64,000 bases of DNA, from NCBI RefSeq assembly GCF_000702545.1, contig NZ_JNIO01000007.1:62001-126000 (forward strand), written 5' to 3'. Numbering within the stretch: position 1 is the stretch's first letter; every line of letters starts with the position of its first letter. The DNA is from Selenomonas sp. AB3002. Its GTDB lineage: Bacteria > Bacillota > Negativicutes > Selenomonadales > Selenomonadaceae. The notes under the pieces are model-generated. The model was given only the letters and a program-made list of their open reading frames with translations, had not been told where the DNA came from and ran no database searches. The position numbers were made by a program, and so were the translations under genes. Of this stretch, positions 9,001-14,880 are shown in pieces.

Positions 9001-11498
9001 AAGGTAATCGAATTGCTTGGACTATCTGCCAAATCATAGGTTCCTTTTCCGGTAAGCGCCGTGACCTCACCCAAGATAATGGTCTTCTCTCCGTCAACAA
9101 GTGTGTTGACGCCGCTGCCTTTGAAGTCGCTGCCTTTGATGGTATAGGTGGCGTACTTATTCTCATCACGGTTATCTATTGTCTCAGCACCAGTCAGGTT
9201 GACCTTGACTGTGAGCGGACGCCCAACAGGAATTGTTGCCAGTGTGTTCGCGCCAACCTTTGTATACCAAATCCAGATGGCAAAGCCATTATCATCCGGC
9301 AGTTCGATGCCATCCGCGTTGAAATAGTGGGCGCCCGCCGTTGTCGTTGCCGTCGGAGCGACATGGATATCACCGCCGGTCGCGGTGGTTCCGTTCACCA
9401 CTTCGCCATAGTAGTCCTGCTCATTTGTCGCCATGGTTACAGAAGCCCCGGCACTGTAAATCTTAAAGTCGGTGCTGTCTGCGTTGTACACAAAGAGATT
9501 GCCGTTCTTTACCTTATAGGTATGCAGCTTGGCAGTATCTTCGCTGCTGTCTTTGGTAGTGAAGGAAACATCATCAGTTGCAGTCCAGGTGATGTTGCCG
9601 TCTTTATCCACTGCGATAGCTGCGGTGCCGTTGTTCGTGACGATGCCCTTGCCAGCCATTTCGAAGCTTTCGCCCGTGGCGAGGATGATTGCGCCCGCGA
9701 TGAGTTTCGCATTGCCGTTGTTGTAGTCTATTACTGTGCCATTTACCGCAGCTTTATAGGTTGTGTTAGCAAGGTCAGCAAACTCCGCAGTACCACCGAC
9801 ATCGAGGCCGGAGACAACCCCCGCCTTCGTTACTTTCGTAGCCGTGGTATTCGCTGCTTCAGCTTCAGTGATTTTCACTGAGCCATTCTTAAAAGTGACC
9901 GTAGGCGAAGTTGATAGATCCAGATTTTCCGCGTATGTTACGGAAGCAGTATCGTCCGCGTCTGTAGCAAAAGACGCATTCTGATTCGTAGCAAGAGTTA
10001 TATTTCCGCTAACCACTGTGACCGCACCAGGTGCCGTCACAGAACCGTCAGTACCGATAACAAAATTTTCCTCAGAGGAACAATAAGCTTCCGTGGTGAA
10101 CCGATTCGTACCATACTTGAATACGCTCGTGTCCACCGTACCATGGGTACCATCACCTTTAATGACGATTTTTTTATCGGATAGCGCACTATAATCGAAT
10201 ACACCGTTAGCTTCAGCATTACTCGTGAGTGAGATAGTATAGACGTCATTATCATTGGCGACCGTACCTATTTGGGTTCCATCTGAACTGTAAATATCGA
10301 CGGACGAACCAGTATTAAAAGCACCAAAGGTAGCCGTCTTAGTAGCTTTGTTAAACTGAACAACGTCAATTTTTTCGAAACAAATGTCATCTACGGGGCA
10401 ATCGGGTTCGTCTCTTTTATACCCCTCAAATCCATTCGTAGTCGGGACACTAACATGAATGTCTCCAACTTGCGAATTGGTAATGCGATATTTGTATACC
10501 TCCCCGTCCCAAGTGACAAGGATTGTATCCTCGGTTCTACTATAGGAATAGGTCTTACCATCAATCGTGAAAGTTGCGGCTTCCCCTGCAGAGAAATCAC
10601 ATAAAATAACTTCATCATCGGGGTTATATTCATGGGGGGGGAAAAAAAGCCTCATTCCATCAACCCCAGCATTGGTCACCTTTAATGTGCCGAAGATATT
10701 GTACACGCCGTTAGTCACAGCACCATAATCGATAGTACCTACAGTACCGCCTTCTTTTCCTATCTCTCTAAGCTCTCCCTCGCAGAACACGTACTTCTTA
10801 TTTTCACCTTTATCATCGGTAGCACATATTAATGTTGCATCCTTGTTTATTTCGGGCTTGTATATAACACCATCGATGCTTATTGTATCATTGGGAAGCG
10901 GAGTTACAGCACCACCAACACTAAGGTTTGTAATGGCACGGGCATCAGTAATGTCCGCGCTAATATCAGTATCAGTAGTATTCGTGTTGCTAAAGGTAAC
11001 ACCGTTAACTATCGCAGCTTTTCCTTTGCCAAGAGTCACATGGATAGTACCCCCACTAATCTCCGGGACACTCAACTCGGTAACATCGTAGGGTTCGGTA
11101 TGAAAAGGAGTTTCTGTCGTAATCGTGGCCTCCCCTATGGTTATAGGAGTAGTGGTATCCATACCGGAGACCGCTATCTCTCCGGAACTTGACAGTTTAA
11201 CACCCGCCGCGTCTTGTTTATTGAGTACAACTCCGGTTATATCAGCCGCATTAAAAGAGTTGTCCCCAGTATTCGCCTTAAGCGTAAGAGTTGCAACTAA
11301 ATTCGAATTTCCCGAAGCATTATCCTCCGTAGAGTAGGTAAATGTCGTGAGATCGTCGTTACCTAACACGTATACGGTATGTTTGCCAGGTTCGACTTTC
11401 GCCGCTTCCGTCACATCTTGAGAGAGATCTAACATCACCGCAAACCTCTGCAAATCAAAAACAAACCCATCCAACCTCGAGAATCCCTCAAAACGCAT
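1..11498 (-). CDS. Giant repeat-rich surface/secreted protein, C-terminus beyond window
   Basis: A single minus-strand frame is open from an ATG at 11498 to the left edge, at least 3,832 codons with no stop seen. The start is fixed by AGGAGG at 11507-11512, eight bases upstream. The N-terminus reads MRFEGFSRLDGFVFDLQRFA; I see no Sec signal peptide, membrane segment or lipobox. Order from the N-terminus: a unique, more AT-rich region (about residues 1-580), three in-frame modules of about 489 residues, an array of about 38-residue Thr/Gly/Ala-rich repeats (core VGETTYTAGSNGATLDYNSG), then a non-repeat region leaving the window. Cysteine is very rare. The composition is that of an extracellular beta-rich adhesin or S-layer-like fibre; export route and function are unknown. 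Long cysteine-rich plus-strand frames over this region are antisense shadows. Sure it is one gene; function is inference. Confidence 0.88.
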   Translation of the reverse strand, partial: MRFEGFSRLDGFVFDLQRFAVMLDLSQDVTEAAKVEPGKHTVYVLGNDDLTTFTYSTEDNASGNSNLVATLTLKANTGDNSFNAADITGVVLNKQDAAGVKLSSSGEIAVSGMDTTTPITIGEATITTETPFHTEPYDVTELSVPEISGGTIHVTLGKGKAAIVNGVTFSNTNTTDTDISADITDARAITNLSVGGAVTPLPNDTISIDGVIYKPEINKDATLICATDDKGENKKYVFCEGELREIGKEGGTVGTIDYGAVTNGVYNIFGTLKVTNAGVDGMRLFFPPHEYNPDDEVILCDFSAGEAATFTIDGKTYSYSRTEDTILVTWDGEVYKYRITNSQVGDIHVSVPTTNGFEGYKRDEPDCPVDDICFEKIDVVQFNKATKTATFGAFNTGSSVDIYSSDGTQIGTVANDNDVYTISLTSNAEANGVFDYSALSDKKIVIKGDGTHGTVDTSVFKYGTNRFTTEAYCSSEENFVIGTDGSVTAPGAVTVVSGNITLATNQNASFATDADDTASVTYAENLDLSTSPTVTFKNGSVKITEAEAANTTATKVTKAGVVSGLDVGGTAEFADLANTTYKAAVNGTVIDYNNGNAKLIAGAIILATGESFEMAGKGIVTNNGTAAIAVDKDGNITWTATDDVSFTTKDSSEDTAKLHTYKVKNGNLFVYNADSTDFKIYSAGASVTMATNEQDYYGEVVNGTTATGGDIHVAPTATTTAGAHYFNADGIELPDDNGFAIWIWYTKVGANTLATIPVGRPLTVKVNLTGAETIDNRDENKYATYTIKGSDFKGSGVNTLVDGEKTIILGEVTALTGKGTYDLADSPSNSITFAGKGKTDATLPTGATINLVMGDGKYVPVVVTEASADADVNDTVIRGDGIVRGLDTGATVAANKITATAGADNLSLSVMNNGLVTEDEKIAFTTESGGSFTFTSATSATNLKGVTATMSEGTSVVGARGETESVTALSETGGEVKADANGDLTITKAGQYTALENGEIAVAAEGKVEFRTGDNAVLFAGDSGNKVTGTYKGSGTAAKVEATLTSTNAAASLTATKAGAKLTVHGTEYIATADNTTVCYGTNTAELTAGAVTLAKDNGIEVAGKGLVTNNGTADITVDKDGNITWTATDDVSFTTKDNSEDTANLHTYKVKNGNLFVYNADSTDFKIYSAGASVTMATNEQDYYGEVVNGTLATGGDIHVAPTATTTAGIHYFNADGIELPDDNGFAIQIWYAEDGANTPATIHVERPLTVKVNLTGATTLGNKDDENKYATYTINGSDFKSSSFSTFVEGEKTLISGEVTALTGNGTYDLEDSPSNSITFAGKGKTDATLPEGATINLQNGNGKYVPVVVTEASADADINDTVIIGNGIVRGLDTGATVTANKITATAGADNLFLFVMNNKLVTEDVKIAFTTESGGSFTFTSATSATNLKGVTATMTAGTTVVGARGESESVTALSETGGEVKADANGDLTITKAGQYTALENGEIAVAAEGKVEFRTGDNAVLFAGDSGNEVTGTYKGSNTAANVEATLTSTNAAASLTATKAGAKLTVHGTEYIATADNTTVCYGTNTAELTAGTVLLDQGEVIAAGSASYKAAAGGATIDATSGFVGGAVTLDTGETVTVGGTTYTATANGTVIDYNNGTAKLTAGAITLAKDNGIEVAGKGLVTNNGTADIAVDKDGNITWTATDGVSFTTKDSSEDTANLHTYKVKNGNLFVYNADSTDLKIYSAWDSVTMATNEQDYYGEVVNGTPATGGDIHVAPTATTKAGEHYFNADGIELPDDNGFAIQIWYAEDGANTSATIHVERPLTVKVNLTGVKTISNADQNKYATYTIKGSDFKCSGFHTFVEGAKTLISGEVTALTGNGTYDLADGPINSITFAGKGKTDATLPEGATINLQNGNGKYVPVVVTEASADADINDTVIIGNGIVRGLDTGAAVTANNITATAGADNLFLSIMNNGLVTEDVKIAFTTESGGSFTFTSATSATNLKGVTATMSEGTSVVGARGETESVTALSETGGEVKADANGDLTITKAGQYTALENGEIAVAAEGKAELRTGDNAVLFAGDSGNKVTGTYKGSGTAAKVEATLTSTNAAASLTATKAGAKLTVHGTEYIATADNTTVCYGTNTAELTAGTVLLDQGEVIAAGSASYKAAAGGATIDATSGFVGGAVTLDTGETVTVGGTTYTAAVNATVVDHNNGNAKLTAGAVALDGNEAILVGETTYTAGSNGATIDYNSGKAKLTAGAVLLDHGEAVEVGDATYTATESGATLDYNSGKANLTAGEVSFTSGKTLKVGETTYTAGSNGATLDYNSGNAKLITGTVLLDQGEVIAAGSASYKAAAGGATIDATSGFVGGAVTLDTGETVTVGGTTYTAAANATVIDYNNSNAKLTAGAVALDGNEAILVGETTYTAGSNGATIDHNSGKAKLTAGAVALDVNEAILVGETTYTAGSNGATIDHNSGKAKLTAGAVALDVNEAILVGETTYTAGSNGATIDYNSGKAKLTAGAVALDVNEAILVGETTYTAGSKGATIDYNSGKAKLTAGAVALDGNEAILVGETTYTAGSNGATIDHNSGKAKLTAGTVLLDQGEAIAAGSASYKAAAGGATIDATKGFVGGAVTLDTDETVTVGGTTYTAVANATVVDHNNGNAKLTAGAVALDGNEAILVGETTYTAGSNGATIDHNSGKANLTAGSVSFNSGKTLKVGETTYTAGSNGATLDYNSGKAKLTAGAVILNRGEAVEVGDATYIATESGATLDYNSGNANLTAGEVSFTSGKTLKVGETTYTAGTDGATLDYNSGKAKLTAGTVLLGQGEVIAAGSASYKAAAGGATIDATNGFVGGAVTLDTDETVTVGETTYTAAANATVVDHNNGKAKLTAGAVLLDRGEAVEVGDATYTATESGATLDYNSGKANLTAGEVSFTSGKTLKVGETTYTAGSNGATLDYNSGKAKLTAGTVLLGQGEVIAAGSASYKAAAGGATIDATNGFVGGAVTLDTGETVTVGETTYTAAANATVIDYNNSNAKLTAGAVALDGNEAILVGETTYTAGSNGATIDHNSGKANLTAGSVSFNSGKTLKVGETTYTAGSNGATLDYNSGKAKLTAGAVILNRGEAVEVGDATYIATESGATLDYNSGNANLTAGEVSFNLGKTLKVGETTYTAGSNGATLDYNSGKAKLTAGAVILDRGEAVEVGDATYTATESGATLDYNSGNANMTAGEVSFTSGKTLKVGETTYTAGSNGATLDYNSGKAKLTAGEVILDRGEAVEVGDATYTATESGATLDYNSGNANLTAGEVSFNLGKTLKVGETTYTAGSNGATLDYNSGNAKLITGTVLLDQGEAIAAGNATYKAAVGGATIDATSGFVGGAVTLDTGETVTVGGTTYTAAANATVVDHNNGKAKLTAGAVILDRNEAIEVSGLGTLTNNGSIPISVGEEGSILAADGSALPAGASFTTGDNTCTVTYKLSSDAAKITVIQTQDGATTKRIYKRDGDTPISVTMQPAAGGFDPADESESPASGAELSGVKGFTSSEIDPVKDIQEKEYYDGEGRRVEADRAVITIDGSATPKKVTVTGEVEPDISIDLTEAEATITDTTGTAVFTLNESSFSGKAFSVQDNIVTETGNLLKVLEGSVTTSDSNGNFSTAAGSSVTTTGNGTLTLNGAKVTLTGSGNGVTYTADDTSPNKISTITGLESGEAVTFESTFTGSEVTVDGTEFTAITSRNGITFRNQDGAVEVSLDQKGETVTVDGFTFAVASTSHSGLTVYKDAQGSQVAGLRNGDKVTVTKGDLTTTYTAEDGKLVIGYTDGDAKATTKSYTLGSEKS
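1230..5090 (-). repeat. Tandem array of ~38-residue protein repeats within the giant gene
   Basis: About 30 in-frame units of roughly 33-40 residues fall into several sub-types, with cores VGETTYTAGSNGATLDYNSG, VGDATYTATESGATLDYNSG and an Ala-rich type containing AAGSASYKAAAGGATIDA. In the block 3733-4302 five consecutive units have an exact 114-bp period (unit starts 3733, 3847, 3961, 4075, 4189) and are almost identical, which points to recent duplication. Sub-types also recur in a higher-order order, so multi-unit blocks appear to have been copied. Confidence 0.9.
5088..6550 (-). repeat. Large module copy 1 (~489 residues)
   Basis: First of three long, in-frame, near-identical modules. 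Landmarks such as the segment encoding TAELTAGTV recur at 5088, 6771 and 8238. Copies 1 and 2 are offset by 1,683 bp, which is the 1,467-bp module plus a 216-bp insert (6551-6770) made of two short-array repeats. Confidence 0.85.
6771..8234 (-). repeat. Large module copy 2 (~489 residues)
   Basis: Second long module, offset 1,467 bp from copy 3. Differences from the other copies are mostly single-base changes and a few codons, and the reading frame is preserved. Confidence 0.85.
8238..9700 (-). repeat. Large module copy 3 (~489 residues)
   Basis: Third module, closest to the N-terminus. It is more diverged in the part around 8760-9300 (for example the segment reading INLVMGDGKYVP in place of the version seen in copies 1 and 2). 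Confidence 0.85.
10634..10648 (-). repeat. G8/A7 homopolymer tract in coding sequence
   Basis: Eight G followed by seven A on the plus strand, so T7C8 in the coding sense (reading Leu-Phe-Phe-Pro-Pro-His). A one-base slip in either run would shift the frame about 290 codons into the giant protein. The frame is intact in this assembly. Confidence 0.85.
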
Positions 11499-11643
11499 TC
11501 TCAAAACCTCCTCAAAATCTTCCAATCCTTTTCTCATACCGTCCTTCTCCGAATCACAGGAAAAGAACCTTCCTCCGCCTCTTCGCCCCGGACTGCACTT
11601 TCCACAGCACCGTCCCCAGGCTTTTGGAATACCTCCCCTGCTT

Positions 11644-11823
11644 TCAGACACACCAAAAGACCCGCAAAGGGGCCTGGGGAGCATGCACTCCAACCAGCCC
11701 GCCCTGCGGGTCATCATGAACTTCTATATGCTTGCTTTGTCCACGCAAAAAAGACAACCTAAAGTATTGCCCCCCCGTAGGGGACAATCCCGACCTCATG
11801 TCCAGCGGATATCCCTTCCTCAT
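11644..11823 (-). CDS. Possible 59-residue leader ORF ahead of the giant gene
   Basis: A short frame starting MRKGYPLDMRSG lies between a strong promoter (11866-11894) and the giant gene. AAAGGAG at 11834-11840 sits ten bases before its ATG. I recognise no domain. The product is basic at its start and ends in aromatic and Cys residues. It could be a leader peptide, a small protein of its own, or an unused frame within a long 5' leader. The otherwise gene-free stretch 11499-11643 holds only the giant gene's ribosome binding site and nothing else I can name. Confidence 0.3.
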   Translation of the reverse strand: MRKGYPLDMRSGLSPTGGQYFRLSFLRGQSKHIEVHDDPQGGLVGVHAPQAPLRVFWCV

Positions 11824-11865
11824 GATCAGCCCTCTCCTTTCTGCGCGGAGAATTTTTCTGCTACC

Positions 11866-11894
11866 ATTATATTGGAAAGCAACTAAATTTTCAA
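11866..11894 (-). promoter_or_regulatory. Sigma-70-type promoter for the giant gene
   Basis: On the minus strand, TTGAAA (11889-11894) and a consensus TATAAT (11866-11871) are separated by exactly 17 bases. Transcription would start near 11859 and give a leader of about 360 nt before the giant gene's ATG. Confidence 0.65.
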
Positions 11895-11915
11895 TATTTT
11901 CTCCATACGGGCAGC

Positions 11916-12102
11916 TCATAGCACAGCTGAGGACCTATGCCCACAAGAAAAGGCAGGCACTCCGAAGAATGTCTGCCTGTACATATCAGTCACTACCTTG
12001 TCAAGTTCCGGAGTAATTTCAATATGGAACTCATTAGCTAATTTCTCTCGTTTTCGTCATTATATATTCTTCATTTATCTCGTAAAATTTTATGGTTTCC
12101 AT
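11916..12102 (-). pseudogene. Frameshifted small gene remnant
   Basis: After AGGAGG, an ATG at 12102 opens a frame starting METIKFYEINEEYI that stops after 22 codons. The sequence continues sensibly in another frame (EKLANEFHIEITPELDKVVT) to a stop at 11916. One small indel near 12040 would join them into about 60 residues. I do not recognise the family. The stretch 12143-12392 upstream holds no gene I can support. Confidence 0.35.
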
Positions 12103-12114
12103 TTTTCCTCCTAA

Positions 12115-12142
12115 ACAGAAAAGGCGGACTAAAAAGCCCGCC
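12115..12142 (-). terminator. Rho-independent terminator
   Basis: An 8-bp stem (12123-12130 with 12135-12142, one G-T pair) and a 4-base loop, followed in the minus direction by a T-rich run. It lies just upstream of the small remnant gene. Confidence 0.5.
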
Positions 12143-12392
12143 CTGCTGCATTCGCACTCAGAGTGGCGAAACACTCGCTGTTAAGTTTCTTGCTTAGAGC
12201 CAAGAGAAGCTCACTTCGTAAATCTCTCATTTATGGCTGAGATACACCTCTTATATTTGTATTTTATCACAATTACTCTCCTCTGACAATATGGTGTGAA
12301 TCCTCTGTTTACCTTGCATGGTGCCAGTTGCCCGTCTTCCTGTCGTAGTTCTTGAGTGTGAGGGGTGAGCCTTCCTTCATGGTGATTACCAT

Positions 12393-12420
12393 TTGACATA
12401 CCCACCTAATATGCTAGAAT
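12393..12420 (+). promoter_or_regulatory. Promoter of the disrupted Rpn-type gene
   Basis: TTGACA at 12393-12398 and TAGAAT at 12415-12420 with a 16-base spacer, just ahead of the AAAGGAGG ribosome binding site at 12441-12448. Confidence 0.55.
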
Positions 12421-12456
12421 AACTGTAAGAATATTTCACGAAAGGAGGCTCCCCCC

Positions 12457-13095
12457 TTGTCCGAGAAAGACATGACCGAGAAGAACCTTGAGGACTTCGA
12501 TGATGTCTTTGCCGATATCGTCAATGTCCTGCTTTTCAACGGCCAGCGGCTCATCGAGGAAAGTGACCTATAGTGAACGCAATAATATTTGGTGAATAGC
12601 CTCCCCCGTAAACGGGGGAGGCAAACCAACATAATATATTGCATTCACTATAACACCGAAGACTGCCCGCTCTATCTTCGCATCGTGGCTGACTACTTCG
12701 TGCAAATGAGAAAGAATAAAAATTACCAGCCCTCCAAGGACACTATGAATCACGTGCATGAAGTATTGCAGTTGATGAGCGTTGTGACAGATGACAGCAG
12801 ATTTGAAGAAGCTCAGAACTACGTCAAAAGGAGCGGAAGCAATATGTGTGAAGTATTGGATGCTATAGAAAACAGGGGGATTGAAAAAGGTATCGAAAAG
12901 GGTATCGAAAAGGGTATCGAAAAGGGCAGCGAAAAGAGGCAATTAACCACGGTCACAAAAACCCTCTCCAGGTACATCCGCCGGAGTCTACCCATTGATG
13001 CCCAAGTCCTGGAGGATATTGCCGAGGACAATGAGCTGACCGTTGAGAAAGTTCGCGCCATCGCCAAGGAAAACGGCATTTCCCTTTCTTGCTAA
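12457..13095 (+). pseudogene. Rpn-type PD-(D/E)XK nuclease/putative transposase, disrupted
   Basis: A TTG start eight bases after AAAGGAGG gives the typical family N-terminus (EKNLEDFDDVFADIVNVLLF), cut after 38 codons by a stop inside the MITE at 12569-12652. Beyond the MITE the C-terminal part continues (LRIVADYFVQMRKNKNYQPS) to 13095 and ends in GIEKGIEKG repeats encoded by a 12-bp repeat and a helical tail. Family members are usually near 300 residues; here the central nuclease core is missing, so an insertion and a deletion both occurred. These proteins promote recA-independent recombination in E. coli (family knowledge). The remnant should be inactive. Confidence 0.8.
12569..12652 (+). 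mobile_element. 84-bp MITE with terminal inverted repeats
   Basis: The ends TATAGTGAACGCAATA and its near-perfect inverted copy bound a sequence whose centre is a CCTCCCCCGT/ACGGGGGAGG hairpin. TA at both ends fits target duplication by an IS630/Tc1-mariner-type transposase. No transposase is encoded, so it would be mobilised in trans. Confidence 0.75.
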
Positions 13096-13107
13096 AGAAT
13101 ATCTCTC

Positions 13108-13136
13108 ACTCCCGCTTCGGTGGGAGTTTTTCTTTT
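13108..13136 (+). terminator. Terminator after the Rpn pseudogene
   Basis: The hairpin ACTCCCGC-TTCG-GTGGGAGT is followed by TTTTCTTTT. Confidence 0.8.
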
Positions 13137-13142
13137 AGCAGT

Positions 13143-13183
13143 AAAAAAGGCTGGCCATGTTTCACGTGAAACACGCCAGCCTT
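13143..13183 (-). terminator. Terminator of the 13194 gene, with embedded parS
   Basis: AAGGCTGGC (13147-13155) pairs with GCCAGCCTT (13175-13183), extended by the inner palindrome, and is followed in the minus direction by a T run. Confidence 0.7.
13158..13173. promoter_or_regulatory. parS: parS-like ParB binding site
   Basis: TGTTTCACGTGAAACA is a perfect 16-bp palindrome matching the bacterial chromosomal consensus TGTTNCACGTGAAACA recognised by ParB/Spo0J. Such sites load ParB and SMC and cluster around the replication origin (established knowledge). No parAB genes lie in the window. It forms the inner stem of a terminator, so it could have arisen as part of that hairpin. Confidence 0.75.
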
Positions 13184-13193
13184 GTCAATCCTA

Positions 13194-13634
13194 TTATCTT
13201 AATGCCTTGTACTGCTCCACCATCTTCTCAAAATGCTTGCTGCGGGCATCTAAGTCCTTGGCTTCTTTCTCGTATTGCGCCTTCTCTGCTGCCGAGAGAG
13301 TCTCTGTGATCTCATCAGAAGCACTCAGCAAGACGGCGCACATGGAGCGGCCCACTTCGAGGCCGGCTTCCCTGGCCTCCGGGAAATTCTGGATGGCCTC
13401 CAGTTCCAGCTGCACTGCTTCATCCTCTGCCCTGATAGACTTCATCAGGTCTTCCATATGGCTCAGCACATACTGGTCCTGCTCCTCCTCGGTCATCTGC
13501 ACATAGGCCTGCATATCCGGCAGTATCTTCTCTTTGTAAATATCTCCCACCTTCATGGCGCCATATCCCAGCAACCCTACGCCTATGACAGCCAGAATCC
13601 CCACGGCGATGAGCAGTTTCTTCCACCATTTCAT
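13194..13634 (-). CDS. Small membrane-anchored protein of unknown function
   Basis: 146 residues. Residues 5-30 (KLLIAVGILAVIGVGLLGYG) form one N-terminal hydrophobic segment, an uncleaved anchor or signal. The rest is a charged, mostly helical domain rich in Glu, Ala and Lys, probably outside the membrane. GGGAGG precedes the ATG by eight bases. No conserved catalytic motif is evident and I do not recognise the family. It is separated from the serine hydrolase upstream (13695-14750, same strand) by 60 bp and may be cotranscribed with it. Confidence 0.7.
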   Translation of the reverse strand: MKWWKKLLIAVGILAVIGVGLLGYGAMKVGDIYKEKILPDMQAYVQMTEEEQDQYVLSHMEDLMKSIRAEDEAVQLELEAIQNFPEAREAGLEVGRSMCAVLLSASDEITETLSAAEKAQYEKEAKDLDARSKHFEKMVEQYKALR

Positions 13635-13694
13635 AAGACATTCCTCCCAGCTTTTAACCTTCTCAATCGTATATACGTATGACAGGCCAAATCA

Positions 13695-14750
13695 TTACAA
13701 GCGTGAAAAACCATTTTCTTCACTTAACTTATTTCTCAAATCCGATAGCCGTGAGGCAAAGTACCAGACCATTTCCTGCATATCCTCGATAGCAATCTGC
13801 CGGCCTGCGTACTTCTCGCAGAAAATCACCAGGACGAACCCCCCTTCCGGGCCGTAGAAGATCCCCCCGTCGTGGAAGGTGCCGCTGTATTCACCGGTTT
13901 TGTGGGCAATCTGCCAGTCAGGCAGAGCGGCATTGAAGCAGATTTTGTCCTCCTGCCCCTTGAGGGTCTCTACCATGAACTCGTCCTCCTGCTCCCCCAC
14001 GCACTCATGTTTGTAAATGCGGGTGAGCAGTGTCCCTACATCCTGCACAGAGGACAGGTTGCTGGGCAGGGTGGTGGTGACTTTTCTGGTGCGCTTGCCC
14101 TTTTTCTCCAGGGTTTCCACCTTTTGCAGCATCATCTTGTGGTTCAGCTTCGTATCATGGTAGCCTTCCCGCTCAAGATAGGCATTGATTTCCCCCATGC
14201 CCAGCTTGGTGATCAGGGCGTTGGTAGCGGTGTTGTCACTGGCCTGTATCATGAGGGTGATGAGTTCCCTGACCGTGACAGGCGTTCCCAGATTGTAGAT
14301 GGTGAGCTTCCCTGCCCCGCCTACCACATCTTCCTTTTGCAGGGTTACCGGTTCATCCAGGCTCATGCGGCCTGCCTTCACGTCCTCCATGGCCTTGGCC
14401 ATGACAAAGAGCTTGATCATGCTGGCGGGCTGCTGCTGGCGGGAGCTCTGAACAAAGGGTTCCTGCTCCAGGTCAGGACGCAGGTAGTAGATGGCGTAGT
14501 CAGCCACCCGTTCTTCCAGCAGCACCTGCAAGTCAGCAGGCATACGGGCCTGGTCATCCCCCCGGGGAACCTGCGTGTACTGCAGAGGCTCCTGCAAGGC
14601 CAGAGTATTAGTAAAAACATCAGAAAAAAATGCTTCCGGCGCATCCTCCGGGCTGTACTCAACCCAGACCAGCCGCATAAAGCCCACTTCCACAGATAAA
14701 ATCAACAGGATGCCAAGGGCTGCCATATAACGAAGAATTATCTTTCCCAA
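13695..14750 (-). CDS. Class A beta-lactamase-like serine hydrolase
   Basis: 351 residues. An N-terminal membrane segment (about residues 5-28) is followed by the penicillin-recognising fold with all three active-site motifs in order: S110-x-x-K113 (SMIK), SDN at 171-173 and K284-T-G. Family members are class A beta-lactamases or related transpeptidase/carboxypeptidase-like hydrolases. I see no clear omega-loop Glu, so peptidoglycan or other amide substrates are as likely as antibiotic hydrolysis. It acts on the outer face of the cytoplasmic membrane. The start used is TTG at 14750, preceded closely by AGAGG; the ATG eight codons later is an alternative with a poorer ribosome site. Confidence 0.85.
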   Translation of the reverse strand: MGKIILRYMAALGILLILSVEVGFMRLVWVEYSPEDAPEAFFSDVFTNTLALQEPLQYTQVPRGDDQARMPADLQVLLEERVADYAIYYLRPDLEQEPFVQSSRQQQPASMIKLFVMAKAMEDVKAGRMSLDEPVTLQKEDVVGGAGKLTIYNLGTPVTVRELITLMIQASDNTATNALITKLGMGEINAYLEREGYHDTKLNHKMMLQKVETLEKKGKRTRKVTTTLPSNLSSVQDVGTLLTRIYKHECVGEQEDEFMVETLKGQEDKICFNAALPDWQIAHKTGEYSGTFHDGGIFYGPEGGFVLVIFCEKYAGRQIAIEDMQEMVWYFASRLSDLRNKLSEENGFSRL

Positions 14751-14834
14751 AACCTCTACCCCTAACTCCCCAAACTCTCATCGTCTAAATCATACTCTAA
14801 TTTTAGCATACCCCCGACTTGATGCCAACACGGC

Positions 14835-14880
14835 AGGGCGTGTTGATTAAATGAGCTTAGTTAATTAATCAACACGCCCT
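14835..14880. repeat. 16-bp perfect inverted repeat
   Basis: AGGGCGTGTTGATTAA (14835-14850) and its exact complement (14865-14880) flank a 14-base loop. It overlaps the stop codon of the metallophosphatase. No strong T run follows, so it may act as a 3' stabilising or weak terminator hairpin. Confidence 0.7.

Noticed and set aside
195-9984. Long plus-strand frames with repeated Cys-rich sequence (CRVGCFPYLQSF and similar)
   Set aside because: They lie antisense to the minus-strand repeat gene, have no ribosome sites, start at arbitrary codons and have implausible Cys-rich composition.
12309-12392. 27-codon minus-strand frame (MVITMKEGSPLTLKNYDR)
   Set aside because: Protein-like but very short, with no ribosome site and overlapping the opposite-strand promoter; perhaps a gene fragment, too little to call.
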